A DNA stretch of 64,000 nucleotides from Pedobacter sp. MC2016-14. Its GTDB lineage: Bacteria; Bacteroidota; Bacteroidia; Sphingobacteriales; Sphingobacteriaceae. The stretch spans positions 1,302,001-1,366,000 of the forward strand of contig NZ_JAJMPA010000001.1 in the NCBI RefSeq assembly GCF_020991475.1, given 5' to 3'. The notes below the pieces were generated by a model. It worked only from the letters and a program-made list of their open reading frames with translations, made no database searches and was not told the origin of the DNA. Both the position numbers and the translations under genes were made by a program. Below, in pieces: positions 1 through 10,292 of the stretch; within the stretch, counting starts at the first letter, position 1; the number at the start of each line of letters is the position of its first letter.

Positions 1-190
1 CATCTTTAATGAAAATGCACTTACTGCCGATGAATATGGGGGCATAGGCCTCAGCAATACCAAACGTCGCCTGGAACTCTTATATCCTGGCAGACATACT
101 TTTCTGGCACAAAAACTGGAAGATAGCAATGAATTTATTGTTCACTTAAAACTTGTAACCGATGGTACTCAATTGCATAGCGGTAGATGA
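1..190 (+). CDS. LytS-like sensor histidine kinase, C-terminal fragment (5' end outside window)
   Basis: The reading frame is open from base 2 to a TGA at 188-190. It encodes the last part of a HATPase_c domain: the G2-type box GGIGLSNTKRRLELLYPG is typical of His_kinase/LytS membrane sensor kinases of Bacteroidota, which autophosphorylate and pass phosphate to a LytTR response regulator. The gene ends 29 bases inside the next gene, so the two are translationally coupled and very probably form one two-component pair. The sensor and dimerisation parts lie outside the window, so the signal cannot be inferred. Confidence 0.85.
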   Translation, partial: IFNENALTADEYGGIGLSNTKRRLELLYPGRHTFLAQKLEDSNEFIVHLKLVTDGTQLHSGR

Positions 191-908
191 TGAGCCCCTG
201 GCATTAGGCCTGGTGTGCAGCTTTATAGAACAAACTCCCTTCCTGAAACTTGTTGGTCGTTTTTCCAGTGGCATTACGGCTTTATTGTTTTTACATGAAC
301 AGTCAGTTGATCTGATTTTTCTGGACATCCAGATGCCAGACCTTACCGGGATGCAGATGGCACGTTTGCTGGAGAAACCCACAAGCGGCAATGCACCAAG
401 GGTAATTTTTACCACTGCTTTTAACAATTATGCCTTGGAGGGCTATAAGGTGGATGCTTTGGACTACCTGCTTAAGCCTTTTGATTACGAAGAGTTTTTG
501 AAAGCCGCTCATAAAGGCAGGGCCTACGCAGAATTGCTAAGTAGTGTTAACAATCCGGCAGCGACTATACTGGAAAGCCATGATGAGGAATTCATTTTTC
601 TAAAAGTAGAATACCAATTGCTTAAGGTAGCGGTAAAAGACATTCTGTATATAGAAGGACTTAAAGACTATGTGAAGGTTTACCTGGAGGGACAATCAAA
701 GCCCGTATTAACTTTAACTACTTTAAAGGCCATGGAAGAGCGGCTTCCGGTAAAAAACTTTTTGCGTGTGCACCGGTCTTACATTGTAGCGCTGGATAAG
801 ATCAGTAGCGTTGCTAAAAACTCCCTGAATATTGGAACCCTGAGTGTTACCGTAGGCGAGCAGTACCGTGAGGCTTTTAACGAATGGTTAAAGAAGTGGA
901 TATATTAA
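162..908 (+). CDS. LytTR-family response regulator
   Basis: This is a 248-residue DNA-binding response regulator. The receiver domain (about 1-120) keeps the acidic pair DDE at 9-11, the phospho-acceptor Asp about residue 55 (FLDIQMPD) and the conserved Lys in LLKPFDY. The LytTR DNA-binding domain (about 145-245) carries the usual FLRVHRSYIV segment. The ATG overlaps the end of the kinase gene by 29 bases. It likely receives phosphate from that kinase and controls transcription; targets are unknown. An ECF sigma gene starts 31 bases after its stop, so the sigma switch may share this transcript. Confidence 0.93.
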   Translation: MVLNCIAVDDEPLALGLVCSFIEQTPFLKLVGRFSSGITALLFLHEQSVDLIFLDIQMPDLTGMQMARLLEKPTSGNAPRVIFTTAFNNYALEGYKVDALDYLLKPFDYEEFLKAAHKGRAYAELLSSVNNPAATILESHDEEFIFLKVEYQLLKVAVKDILYIEGLKDYVKVYLEGQSKPVLTLTTLKAMEERLPVKNFLRVHRSYIVALDKISSVAKNSLNIGTLSVTVGEQYREAFNEWLKKWIY

Positions 909-939
909 CCTAAATGCCTATAATTGTTTTTTTAAATTT

Positions 940-1542
940 ATGGATGCTCATGAATTAGCAAATTATAGAGATGATATGCTGATGGATTTAATTCGTCAGG
1001 ATAAGCATTTTGCGTTCAATGAGTTGTACAGGAGGCATTGGGAAAAAATGCTCAATGTTGCCTATAAAAGATTAAAATCTGCTGATGTTGCGGAAGAACT
1101 GGTACAAGAGGCTTTTTTAAATTTGTACCTGAAAAGAAAAACCCTGGTCATCACTACATCCATTGCCGCCTACCTGCATACGGTGCTCAAATATAAAGTG
1201 CTGGATGAGGTTAGGGCACAATTGGTGCGCAACAATTACCGGGAGGAATGGTTAAACAGGCCGGAGGTGGTATCAGATGATGTGCATACCATGCTGGAAC
1301 ATAAGGAGCTTTCTACGCTGATGCTAAATATGGCCGATCAGCTTGCGCCTAAATGTAAGGAAGTGTTTTTGCTGCGGTATAAAGAGCAATTGAGCATTAA
1401 AATGATTGCCGAGCAATTACAGATTTCGGAAAAGACAGTTGAGGGACATATCAGTGTAGCTCGTAAAACCTTGAAAGTATTGCTGAAAGATTACCGTGCG
1501 GATTTCCTTTCTGCACTGATTTTTCTCTCCTTATTGCGCTAA
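940..1542 (+). CDS. ECF-type RNA polymerase sigma factor (Bacteroidota sigma-70 family)
   Basis: A 200-residue sigma-70 family ECF protein. Region 2 spans about 20-90 (AFNELYRRHWEKMLNVAY, with VAEELVQEAFLNLY) and region 4 about 125-185, with helix-turn-helix segment IKMIAEQLQISEKTVEGHIS. It is followed after 90 bases by a FecR anti-sigma gene and then by a SusC receptor with an STN domain. That is the classic layout for sigma/anti-sigma control of an outer-membrane uptake system. It should direct RNA polymerase to the downstream susCD genes when FecR releases it. The final hydrophobic tail (LSALIFLSLL) is common in this family. Confidence 0.93.
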   Translation: MDAHELANYRDDMLMDLIRQDKHFAFNELYRRHWEKMLNVAYKRLKSADVAEELVQEAFLNLYLKRKTLVITTSIAAYLHTVLKYKVLDEVRAQLVRNNYREEWLNRPEVVSDDVHTMLEHKELSTLMLNMADQLAPKCKEVFLLRYKEQLSIKMIAEQLQISEKTVEGHISVARKTLKVLLKDYRADFLSALIFLSLLR

Positions 1543-1632
1543 TTTCATTTTTTTCATTTTTCAGCAAGGGTTTTTCATTTCACAAACGATATGGTTTATA
1601 GAGCGGGGTTATTTTCCGCATTACCTTGAACT

Positions 1633-2769
1633 ATGATCAGTAAAGAACGTCTGGAATATTTAATCACTGCCTGCCAAAATCTGGAGGCTTCTGCCGCAGA
1701 GCAGGAGGAACTGGATTATTGGTATGCAAGCTTTGAACTTGACCAGGATTTTACGGCTGCCTTAAATGCAGCTGAAAAATCTGCGGTTGAAGCGCGCTTG
1801 ATGAAAGACCTGGACTCCCGGATTAAAAAATCTGTATGGAAATGGAACTGGCAACCCTATGCTGCTGCGGCAGCGGTGTTGATGGTACTGACTGCTGGTT
1901 TAATGATGTATAAATCCAATCGTAGTGTTGCGCCGGCAATCAGCAAGGTTAAAAAATATCAAAACGACGTAGCTCCGGGAAAAAACAGGGCATTCCTTAC
2001 GCTTGCTGATGGAACTAAAATAGACCTGAACGATAAAAACAGCGGACTGCTTGCGAGTCAGTCGGGTGCAAAGATCATCAAGAAAGCAGACGGTACCATT
2101 GCTTATGAACATACAGCAGATAAAAATATAGTTCCAGCTTATAACACCATTAGCATACCTAAAGGCGGTCAATACCACCTGATTCTTCCAGATGGAAGTG
2201 AGGTTTGGATGAATGCACATTCATCTTTAAAATACCCTTCGGTATTTGCAGGAAACAAAAGAGAAGTAGAGCTTATGGGAGAGGCGTACTTTCAAATTGC
2301 GCATGATCAGAATAAGCCTTTCAGTGTAAGATCTTCCGGACAGCTGGTAAAAGTATTGGGAACGCATTTTAACATTAACAGTTACCCTGAGCAGGAGCCT
2401 GTAAAAACCACCCTTTTACAAGGAAGTATTTCTTTGCAGCAAAGTGCTACGGGTAAATCTTATCTGCTAAAACCAGGTCAGCAAGCCAGTTTAGCAGCGA
2501 CGGTAGCCATTAAAACCGTAGATACGGAAGCGGCAATAGCCTGGAAAGAAGGCTTATTTATTTTTGAAAATACAGACATTAAAACCCTTATGCGCCAATT
2601 AGAGCGCTGGTATGACGTGGATATCAATTATTCAGGTCTGCCGGATAAACGGTTTTATGGAAGAATATCACGTGATGTGCCCTTATCCGAAGTTTTAGAT
2701 ATGCTGGAGGCCACCAGTAATTTAAAATTCCAAATAGCAGGAAGGAGGGTCACGGCGGGATACCAATAA
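1633..2769 (+). CDS. FecR-family anti-sigma factor
   Basis: A 378-residue inner-membrane regulator. The cytoplasmic N-terminus (about 1-70) would bind the sigma factor. One transmembrane helix follows at about 72-92 (YAAAAAVLMVLTAGLMMY). The periplasmic part holds the FecR domain (about 170-275; DGSEVWMNAHSSLKYPSVF, GEAYFQIAHD) and a C-terminal DUF4974-type domain (about 300-375; NTDIKTLMRQLERWYDVDI). It receives the signal from the STN domain of the SusC receptor encoded next and controls the ECF sigma encoded just upstream. Confidence 0.94.
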   Translation: MISKERLEYLITACQNLEASAAEQEELDYWYASFELDQDFTAALNAAEKSAVEARLMKDLDSRIKKSVWKWNWQPYAAAAAVLMVLTAGLMMYKSNRSVAPAISKVKKYQNDVAPGKNRAFLTLADGTKIDLNDKNSGLLASQSGAKIIKKADGTIAYEHTADKNIVPAYNTISIPKGGQYHLILPDGSEVWMNAHSSLKYPSVFAGNKREVELMGEAYFQIAHDQNKPFSVRSSGQLVKVLGTHFNINSYPEQEPVKTTLLQGSISLQQSATGKSYLLKPGQQASLAATVAIKTVDTEAAIAWKEGLFIFENTDIKTLMRQLERWYDVDINYSGLPDKRFYGRISRDVPLSEVLDMLEATSNLKFQIAGRRVTAGYQ

Positions 2770-2820
2770 TCATCATCAATAGTAAATAACCGAAATCATC
2801 ATTCAACTAAACCAAAAAAT

Positions 2821-5800
2821 TTGAAAAATTTATACAAAAAAACCCTATCGCTAGGGCTGAGCATATTGTGCCTGTGCTTTGCAATAAGTGCCAGTGCACA
2901 AGACGTTACTTTACACTTTAAAGCGGCTCCGCTGCAGAAAGTGATCGATGCAGTTTCTAAACAGAGCAAATTTAATTTCCTGTTTGATGCTGAATTTCTT
3001 AAGAAAGCAAATCCTGTAACCATTGATGCAGACCGCATGTCTGTACAGAAGGTACTCCCCTTGATTTTTGCCGGTCAGCCCTTCAATTACAAGATTACTG
3101 GCAAGTCCATTATCCTTACACAGAAAGTAAGCAGCCGGAATGTAACCGAAGATGAGATTATTCATGGTATGGTGACCGACAGTTTGGGCGCTGGATTGCC
3201 GGGTGTAAGTGTGTTACTTAAAGGAACATCAATTGCAGGGCAAACCGATGCAACCGGACATTTCTTGTTGAGGAATACCGGGGCGAATAAAACCGTAATC
3301 GTTAGATATATGGGTTACAGAAGTCAGGAAGTTACTGCAAACGGTAGCGAGAACTTAAACATAAAGCTACAGATGGAAAGTTATGGCTTAAATGATGTGG
3401 TAGTTAACGGTTTTCAAAATGTAAGCCGTGAGCGGTCTACTTCTGCTATTACGCAAATTAATAATGAACAGTTGAATAAGCAGATCAACGTTGACTTGCT
3501 TTCTGCATTGGAAGGCCAGGTTCCCGGATTGTTATATATAAAGAATCCAACAGGTTCATCAGCTGATAGACCAGTCCTGCGTGGAATTGCAAGTTATCAG
3601 CCTACAACAACTAGTAGTCCACTGATTGTAATTGACGGACTGCCAACTGAATTTACAATGGATCAAGTAAATCCTTATGATATTGAGTCCATTAGCGTGT
3701 TAAGGGACGGTGCCGCATCTTCAATTTATGGTTCGAGATCTGCTTTTGGAGTTATCGTATTGACAACAAAACAGGCAAAAGGTAGTGGGGTAAAAATTAG
3801 TGCTAACGCTGACTTTTTTCTTACTGCAAAGCCGGATTTCAGCAAAATGCACTATGCAAGTACTAGCGACTTGATTGACTATGAGACTGACTTATACAAT
3901 TATGAAAAAAGCAGAGCTGGCTCAGCTACAGCGTTGTTCAATTCATATGGAGATATTGGTGGCTCTACCATCAAATATTATTCGCCACTTTATCAGCTCT
4001 ATCGTCAGCAAGAGGCAGGGACCTTAAGCGCTACACAAGTAAATAATACGCTTTCCCAATGGAGAAATAATGATTATTTGCGTGATTATAGGGATAATGT
4101 ATGGCAAAATGAATTGAGAAAAAGATACAATCTTTCTTTGAGTTCTGCTACTAAAACGAACAATACCTATATGAGCTTAAATTATGATGAGAGCCAGGAA
4201 AGGGTAAAGAATAATCAGGGAAAAAGTTTAAATCTGTATTTCAAATCTACTTATAACTTAAAGAAATGGCTTACAGCAACGTTTGGATTTAACGGAACAT
4301 ATACTCAAGATCAATCTACGGAATTAGAGTATTCAGATTACAATTTGCAGCCACGTTACGCTCAAATTGTTGATGCCAATGGAAACCGCGTAGTTGCAGA
4401 CTATATAAACCTAAAAGACGGATTTACCTCATCGGGAGAGATGAATGCCGTTGCAGCCTTAAAATTAAAAGCAATTCCCGATTTTAAACCTGTAACTTTT
4501 AATATACTGGATGAATTAGAAAAAGGACTTACTACCCAAAAGAACCTGAAATTAAGAGGCTTTGCAGATATTAAGGTTGACCTATTCAAAGGATTGAGTT
4601 ATGATGCAAAAATTCAATACGAAAATTCACGCAGAGATGTAGAAACTTACAACGAAGCTGATAGTTATAAGATGCGTTATGCTTATAATGTTCTAACTGT
4701 TTATAATACCTCGACAGCAAAATATACACACCCAATTATTGATGGTGGAAGATTTAGACAGCTAAGTCAGCAAAGCTGGAATTACACTTTCCGTCAACAA
4801 TTAAGTTTTGACCGTCTTTTTGGCAATACAGGAAATGAGCATTCTATTGCGGCAATTGCAGGTTTTGAATTACGTGAAACCACGACTCCGAGATCTATTG
4901 AACAAATGAGATACGGATACGATCCGCAAACCCTTACTTCGGCTGCTTATGATGCTTATACTATGAGCCAAACAGGAGTAGTAAGTTACATCTATAGTGC
5001 TAATAAGACGCTTGGTGCTTTGGCAAATTCGCAATCATCTCTAAAACATAGGTTTGTTTCAGCATATAGCAATTTGAGTTATACCTTTAGGGGTAAATAT
5101 GTAGCTACCGGAAGTATTCGGGTAGATCAGGCAGATCTGTTTGGTTTGGATCCGAAATATCAATATCGCCCACTGTGGTCGGCCGGATTAGCCTGGAATG
5201 CCAGCAGCGAGGATTTTTTGAAGAAATATGATTGGCTAAGTATGTTAAAGTTCAGGGCCACCTATGGTATAAACGGTAATGCAGAACTTGCCTCTTCTAC
5301 TTATTTGGTGTCCAGAATTAGAAATGACAATTTATATCCTGCCTTACAATATACGGATATAGTATCTTATCCGAATCCAAAATTGCGGTGGGAAAAGTCA
5401 GCAACACTAAATTTCGGTATGGACTATGCTTTACTTAACAATAGGCTTAGAGGAAGTATAGACATGTATACGAAGAAGAGTACAGATTTATTGGTGCCGA
5501 GTAGTCTCGATCCGACTGTTGGCGTTGCAAGCATTGATATAAATAATGGTGCTATTACCAATAGGGGAGTAGAAATTGCTATTGGTGGAGACTGGCTAAA
5601 AAGAAAAGATCTTACATTAACATCAAATTTTGTCATCGCATTTAATAAAAGTGAAATTGTTAAAGTAACAAGGACAGTAACCGATGCATATTCTGCTATT
5701 ACTTCGCCAACTTCCTATTTTTTCCTCAACACACCACTAAATACTATGTATGCCTACAAGTATGGAGGAATGGTTAATGGTTATCCTTATTTTCTTGATG

Positions 5801-6399
5801 AAAAAGGAGAATCTAACGTGGTCTTTGACGCAACTGGTACGCCTACGTCAATCAAATCGATTACCAATCCTGATGCACTCGTTAATCTCGGAACTTTAAC
5901 ACCAACTTATACTGGATCGTTTAATCAGCGTGTAAGCTATAAGGAATTTTCACTGGGTGCCATGTTGGTGTTTTCTGGAGGCAATAAACTACGTAAGGAT
6001 GTGACTAACATTGGGGCAACAACTGTAACTGATGAAGACTTAACTCGCCGATGGAAGTCTGGCTTAGAAACAGATTTGCCGAGATTGTTAATAGACTATC
6101 CGCAAAACTTATCTACTTCTGCAAGTACATTGGCATCTCTATGGCAATATTCTGATAAACAAGTCTTGGATGCAACCTATATAAAATTAAGAAACGTTTC
6201 TCTTTCTTACAGCTTGCCAAAAAGTGTCAATAACCTTATTAAAGTAAGTTCTGCAAGAATTACAGCGCAAGTAAATAACCTGTGGTACTGGAGTAAAGCA
6301 GGAGATGACATTGATCCTGAAACCTACTCGCTTAATTCGGGAACTCGTAGCCTACAAACTCCAAAATCTTTTCTGATTGGTTTAAACGTTAATTTTTAA
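2821..6399 (+). CDS. SusC/RagA-family TonB-linked outer-membrane receptor with STN domain
   Basis: A 1192-residue TonB-dependent transporter. The start is a TTG at 2821 followed by a signal peptide ending near SASAQ. It has a Secretin/TonB short N-terminal (STN) domain (about 30-100), a carboxypeptidase-regulatory-like domain (about 112-190), a plug (ITQINNEQLN, then VLRGIASYQ and VLRDGAASSIYGSR) and a long C-terminal beta-barrel ending in an aromatic/Phe terminus (LIGLNVNF). The STN domain makes it a signalling receptor for the adjacent FecR. It pairs with the SusD lipoprotein encoded 10 bases downstream. The imported substrate is unknown; the protease genes downstream suggest peptides rather than glycans. 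Confidence 0.95.
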   Translation: MKNLYKKTLSLGLSILCLCFAISASAQDVTLHFKAAPLQKVIDAVSKQSKFNFLFDAEFLKKANPVTIDADRMSVQKVLPLIFAGQPFNYKITGKSIILTQKVSSRNVTEDEIIHGMVTDSLGAGLPGVSVLLKGTSIAGQTDATGHFLLRNTGANKTVIVRYMGYRSQEVTANGSENLNIKLQMESYGLNDVVVNGFQNVSRERSTSAITQINNEQLNKQINVDLLSALEGQVPGLLYIKNPTGSSADRPVLRGIASYQPTTTSSPLIVIDGLPTEFTMDQVNPYDIESISVLRDGAASSIYGSRSAFGVIVLTTKQAKGSGVKISANADFFLTAKPDFSKMHYASTSDLIDYETDLYNYEKSRAGSATALFNSYGDIGGSTIKYYSPLYQLYRQQEAGTLSATQVNNTLSQWRNNDYLRDYRDNVWQNELRKRYNLSLSSATKTNNTYMSLNYDESQERVKNNQGKSLNLYFKSTYNLKKWLTATFGFNGTYTQDQSTELEYSDYNLQPRYAQIVDANGNRVVADYINLKDGFTSSGEMNAVAALKLKAIPDFKPVTFNILDELEKGLTTQKNLKLRGFADIKVDLFKGLSYDAKIQYENSRRDVETYNEADSYKMRYAYNVLTVYNTSTAKYTHPIIDGGRFRQLSQQSWNYTFRQQLSFDRLFGNTGNEHSIAAIAGFELRETTTPRSIEQMRYGYDPQTLTSAAYDAYTMSQTGVVSYIYSANKTLGALANSQSSLKHRFVSAYSNLSYTFRGKYVATGSIRVDQADLFGLDPKYQYRPLWSAGLAWNASSEDFLKKYDWLSMLKFRATYGINGNAELASSTYLVSRIRNDNLYPALQYTDIVSYPNPKLRWEKSATLNFGMDYALLNNRLRGSIDMYTKKSTDLLVPSSLDPTVGVASIDINNGAITNRGVEIAIGGDWLKRKDLTLTSNFVIAFNKSEIVKVTRTVTDAYSAITSPTSYFFLNTPLNTMYAYKYGGMVNGYPYFLDEKGESNVVFDATGTPTSIKSITNPDALVNLGTLTPTYTGSFNQRVSYKEFSLGAMLVFSGGNKLRKDVTNIGATTVTDEDLTRRWKSGLETDLPRLLIDYPQNLSTSASTLASLWQYSDKQVLDATYIKLRNVSLSYSLPKSVNNLIKVSSARITAQVNNLWYWSKAGDDIDPETYSLNSGTRSLQTPKSFLIGLNVNF

Positions 6400-6409
6400 T
6401 CGCATTATC

Positions 6410-7831
6410 ATGAAAACTTATATAAAACTTTTATCATGTGCAGTAATCTTATTTTGTGGGTCCTGCAAAAAATACCTTGATCTGGTTCCGGCTGGTTCTA
6501 AGATAGTTGAGTCGGCTCAAGACTATTACAATCTGGTTTCTTACCCAAACCGTGCATATGTAATCACCAACTTTCAATACCTAGTGGATGACCAGTGGAT
6601 GAAAGAATCGGATGTAATCGGCAAAACAAATCTTAATACGGTTAACTTCACTTTTGATGAGACACAAAATAGGGTGAACCTGATTAGTAGTTCCAACTTT
6701 TACAGCAGAAGCTACGTCTATATCAACCGCTGGAATACTATTATTTCGCTGGTTGATGATTCTCATGGAGATGAAAATATTAAAGTTCTTGCTAAAGCAG
6801 AAGCTAAAGCCTTGCGTGCATTTGATTATTTTCTATTGATCAATGTTTATGCAAAAGCATACAATCCTGCAACAGCTGCTACTGATGGTGGGATTTGTTT
6901 GATGGAGAAATACGATTTGGAAGCCCAGCCAGTTAAGTCTACGGTAAAAGACGCCTATGACCTTATCCAAAAGGATTTGGATGAGGCTATCCCATTTTTG
7001 CAACAAACTCCTAAAGATGTGTACCATCCTTCTCTTGCGTTTGCCTGGGCATTAAAAGCGAAAGTACACTTGTTCAAAAAGGAATTTGCGCAGGCAAAAG
7101 ATGCAGCATTGAAATCGTTAACTTACAACGATCAGATTTTTGATCTGGTAGCTTACAGTAGACAAGGCGGACCTACATCTGTACTGGTTCCTGCTGCTAA
7201 CAACCCTGAAGTGTTGAGTTATCAATACATGACCGGATACAATGAAATGAGTTTTGGTTACAATTATGTGATCAGTCCGGAGCTGAAGACTTTATTTGGT
7301 ACCAATGACGCCAGATATAACCTGTTTTTTAATAGTGTAAATGCCAGTTTTCTTGATATTGGCGCAGGTACAGCTTACTGGAGTGTAGCTTATACTAGAT
7401 TCTTTTATTCAACTGTAGGATTAAAAACCACAGAAGTATATCTTATGCTTGCAGAGACATATGCAAGAGAAGGTAACAGGGCAGATGCAATTGCCATCAT
7501 TAATAAATTGCGTGCAAAAAGAATTGTTTCCGGGACTGTAGATTATGCAGTGCCTGCAACAGTTAAAGAAACGATGGATATTGTGATCAGCGAACGCCGT
7601 AAGGAACTGTTGTTTGGTTTTAACAGGTTTTTTGACCTTAAGAGGCTTAATACTGAACCTGACTATGCCAAAACAATAGTTCGTGTATTCCCGATCGTAA
7701 ATACAACTGTCCCAAAACAAACTTATACGCTTAAGCCAGATTCAAGATTGTATGTGATTCCTTTCCCGAAAGATGTTTTGCTGATTAATCGTGGCTTGAC
7801 TTTAAACACGGATGAAACCCTTCCTTTTTAA
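6410..7831 (+). CDS. RagB/SusD-family nutrient-uptake lipoprotein
   Basis: A 473-residue surface lipoprotein with a lipobox (FCGSC, Cys about 19). The SusD fold shows in TPR-like helices (about 90-250; AKAEAKALRAFDYFLLINVYA) and the C-terminal block with ERRKELLFGFNRFFDLKRLN and YVIPFPKDVLLIN. It forms the lid of the SusC transporter encoded immediately upstream and captures the substrate at the cell surface. Length is normal for the shorter SusD_RagB members. Confidence 0.94.
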   Translation: MKTYIKLLSCAVILFCGSCKKYLDLVPAGSKIVESAQDYYNLVSYPNRAYVITNFQYLVDDQWMKESDVIGKTNLNTVNFTFDETQNRVNLISSSNFYSRSYVYINRWNTIISLVDDSHGDENIKVLAKAEAKALRAFDYFLLINVYAKAYNPATAATDGGICLMEKYDLEAQPVKSTVKDAYDLIQKDLDEAIPFLQQTPKDVYHPSLAFAWALKAKVHLFKKEFAQAKDAALKSLTYNDQIFDLVAYSRQGGPTSVLVPAANNPEVLSYQYMTGYNEMSFGYNYVISPELKTLFGTNDARYNLFFNSVNASFLDIGAGTAYWSVAYTRFFYSTVGLKTTEVYLMLAETYAREGNRADAIAIINKLRAKRIVSGTVDYAVPATVKETMDIVISERRKELLFGFNRFFDLKRLNTEPDYAKTIVRVFPIVNTTVPKQTYTLKPDSRLYVIPFPKDVLLINRGLTLNTDETLPF

Positions 7832-7848
7832 ATCGCTAAAACACACCA

Positions 7849-10290
7849 ATGAAATTTAAACTTACACTGGCAATTTGTGCAATATCCCTTTCGGGATTTG
7901 CACAAAAACCAGCGGTTCCGAAAACCGATAGCACCGCTAAAAAGCCTGTAGAATATAAAAAGATTATTCCTGAGAATGCCAAAGGTCAGCGTGGCTTGTT
8001 TGATGTAAAACAGGTAGATCAGAAATGGTTTTTTGAGGTTCCTGATAGCTTGCTTGGTCGTTATTTATTGACCGTAACCCGCTATGTAAGCACGGCACAA
8101 GGCATGGATAGCTATGGTGGCGAAAAGATCAATGAGCAAACCATTTATTTTGAAAAGGGAAACAACAACAACCTTTTTCTTAAAGGACTGGTATATCGCC
8201 AGGAGGTGATGGATGCCAACGGCCCTTTTTCTAAAGCGGTGATGCAATCGCAGGAAAACCCTATCATTGCAGCTTTTGACATCAAGACAATTAATCCTAA
8301 AACGGGAAATTATGTTATTGAGGTTACGGATCTATTTAAAAAGGATGTTTCGGCCATCTCTTTTACTACAGAAGAGAAGGGCTCGAAAAAGCTAAGTGGG
8401 CTGCTGGATGACCGTTCTTTTATTGAACGTGTAAATGCCTATCCAATAAATATTGAAGTGAAAACCACTAAAACCTACAGTACCAGTGCGGGCTCTGCAC
8501 CTGCCGGAGCACAAACAGGCTTTGTTACCTTAAGGTTGAATACTTCTTTGGTATTATTGCCAAAACTGCCCATGCAGAAACGTATTGCTGATGAGCGGGT
8601 AGGTTATTTTGCCAATAAGTATGTGCTCTTTGATGAGGACAAACAGCGGACTTCGGACAAGTTTTTTATTCAGCGTTACCGACTGGAACCAAAGGATCAG
8701 GACATTGAAAAATATAAAAAGGGGATTTTGGTAGAGCCTAAAAAGCAGATCGTATATTATATTGATCCGGCAACACCAAAGAAATGGAGACCTTATTTAA
8801 TTAAAGGGATTAATGATTGGCAGAAGGCTTTTGAAGAAGCTGGTTTTAAAAATGCCATTGTTGGAAAAGAATGGCCGGAGGCTGATACCACCATGAGTTT
8901 GGAAGATGCGCGTTTTTCTGTCCTCAGGTATTTTGCCTCGGAGAAAGCGAATGCCTATGGCCCAAGGATTAGTGACCCAAGAAGTGGTGAGATTATTGAG
9001 AGCCACGTTGGCTGGTACCACAATGTGATGAAACTGGTGCACAATTGGTATATGATTCAGGCCGGGCCATTGGATCCCAGGGCCAGGAAAATGGAGTTTG
9101 ATGATGAACTAATGGGCGACCTGATTAGATTTGTATCTTCACATGAAATTGGGCACACTTTAGGTTTAAGGCATAACATGGGTGCAAGCAGCCAGACTCC
9201 TGTTGAAAAACTGAGGGATAAGAAATGGGTGGAAAAGAACGGGCATACCGTTTCTATTATGGATTATGCCCGCTTTAACTATGTTGCCCAACCAGAAGAT
9301 CACATATCTTCAAAAGGAATTTATCCGCGGATAGGTGCTTATGACAAATGGGCAATCAATTTCGGTTATCGTTATTTCAATAGAAAAGGAGATGCTTATG
9401 CTGAAGAAAAGATCTTAAGCAAAATGGTTACTGATACCTTAAAAGCACATCCACAGTTGTGGTTTGGCGGAGAAGGTAAAGATGAAGATCCAAGAAGTCA
9501 GTCGGAAGATTTGGGTGACGATGCCGTTGCCGCAAGTGATTACGGAATCAAAAACCTGAAAAGGGTTGTTTCAAACCTGATCCAATGGTCTTATGAACCG
9601 GGCGATCATTATGATAACCTTTCGGAATTGCATAAAGAGGTGGTAAGACAATACGGCAGGTATTTATATCATGTAGTTAAAAACATCGGAAACCGAAAGA
9701 TCACCAAAAGGAGCGTTGATGAAGGAGGTATAGTATATACTGACATGTCTAAGCTACAGGTAAAGAAAGCAGTTGATTATATCAATCGTCAGCTTTTTAC
9801 CCCACCACTGTGGTTATATCCAAAAAATATTACCCAACTCATTGATAGCAAAGCGATGGAAGACATTTCGGATAACCAAACTCAGGTGCTCAATATGCTG
9901 TTAAGTCCTGGTATGTTGTTTAACCTTGGACAGAAAGCATTGAGTTCGGCAGATCCTTATCCGGTGAATGAGTACTTGGCTACGCTTTTGCCCATGATCT
10001 GGAGATTACCCTCAGGAACGGCAGAAGAGCAAGCATATGTGAGAAGCTTACAGCGTTCTTACCTCGAAAAGATAGGCATGTTGGTAAACCCTAAAGATGT
10101 TGAAGAGGGTAAAGCGATGAACAATGCTCAGCGCAGTGATGTAAGGTTGGAAGCGAAACGCCATCTTAACAACATTCGTGAAAAAGTTCAGCAGCTTCTT
10201 CCTCAAAGTGAAGGCATTAATAAACTGCACCTGGAAGATGTAATAGTGCAAATAGATAAAATTATTAAAAAGGCAAGTGTAAATCCATAA
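7849..10290 (+). CDS. Secreted zinc-dependent metalloprotease (DUF5117/DUF5118 type)
   Basis: An 813-residue protein with an N-terminal signal peptide (ends near GFAQ). The catalytic motif SSHEIGHTLGLRHNMGASS at about 432-450 is an extended HExxHxxGxxH metzincin signature: three zinc His ligands and the catalytic Glu. The upstream beta-rich region matches the DUF5118/DUF5117 layout of large Bacteroidota zinc proteases. It lies 17 bases after the SusD gene and probably belongs to the same operon, so it may digest proteins or peptides for uptake by the SusCD pair. The operon and substrate link are inference. Confidence 0.9.
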   Translation: MKFKLTLAICAISLSGFAQKPAVPKTDSTAKKPVEYKKIIPENAKGQRGLFDVKQVDQKWFFEVPDSLLGRYLLTVTRYVSTAQGMDSYGGEKINEQTIYFEKGNNNNLFLKGLVYRQEVMDANGPFSKAVMQSQENPIIAAFDIKTINPKTGNYVIEVTDLFKKDVSAISFTTEEKGSKKLSGLLDDRSFIERVNAYPINIEVKTTKTYSTSAGSAPAGAQTGFVTLRLNTSLVLLPKLPMQKRIADERVGYFANKYVLFDEDKQRTSDKFFIQRYRLEPKDQDIEKYKKGILVEPKKQIVYYIDPATPKKWRPYLIKGINDWQKAFEEAGFKNAIVGKEWPEADTTMSLEDARFSVLRYFASEKANAYGPRISDPRSGEIIESHVGWYHNVMKLVHNWYMIQAGPLDPRARKMEFDDELMGDLIRFVSSHEIGHTLGLRHNMGASSQTPVEKLRDKKWVEKNGHTVSIMDYARFNYVAQPEDHISSKGIYPRIGAYDKWAINFGYRYFNRKGDAYAEEKILSKMVTDTLKAHPQLWFGGEGKDEDPRSQSEDLGDDAVAASDYGIKNLKRVVSNLIQWSYEPGDHYDNLSELHKEVVRQYGRYLYHVVKNIGNRKITKRSVDEGGIVYTDMSKLQVKKAVDYINRQLFTPPLWLYPKNITQLIDSKAMEDISDNQTQVLNMLLSPGMLFNLGQKALSSADPYPVNEYLATLLPMIWRLPSGTAEEQAYVRSLQRSYLEKIGMLVNPKDVEEGKAMNNAQRSDVRLEAKRHLNNIREKVQQLLPQSEGINKLHLEDVIVQIDKIIKKASVNP

Positions 10291-10292
10291 TT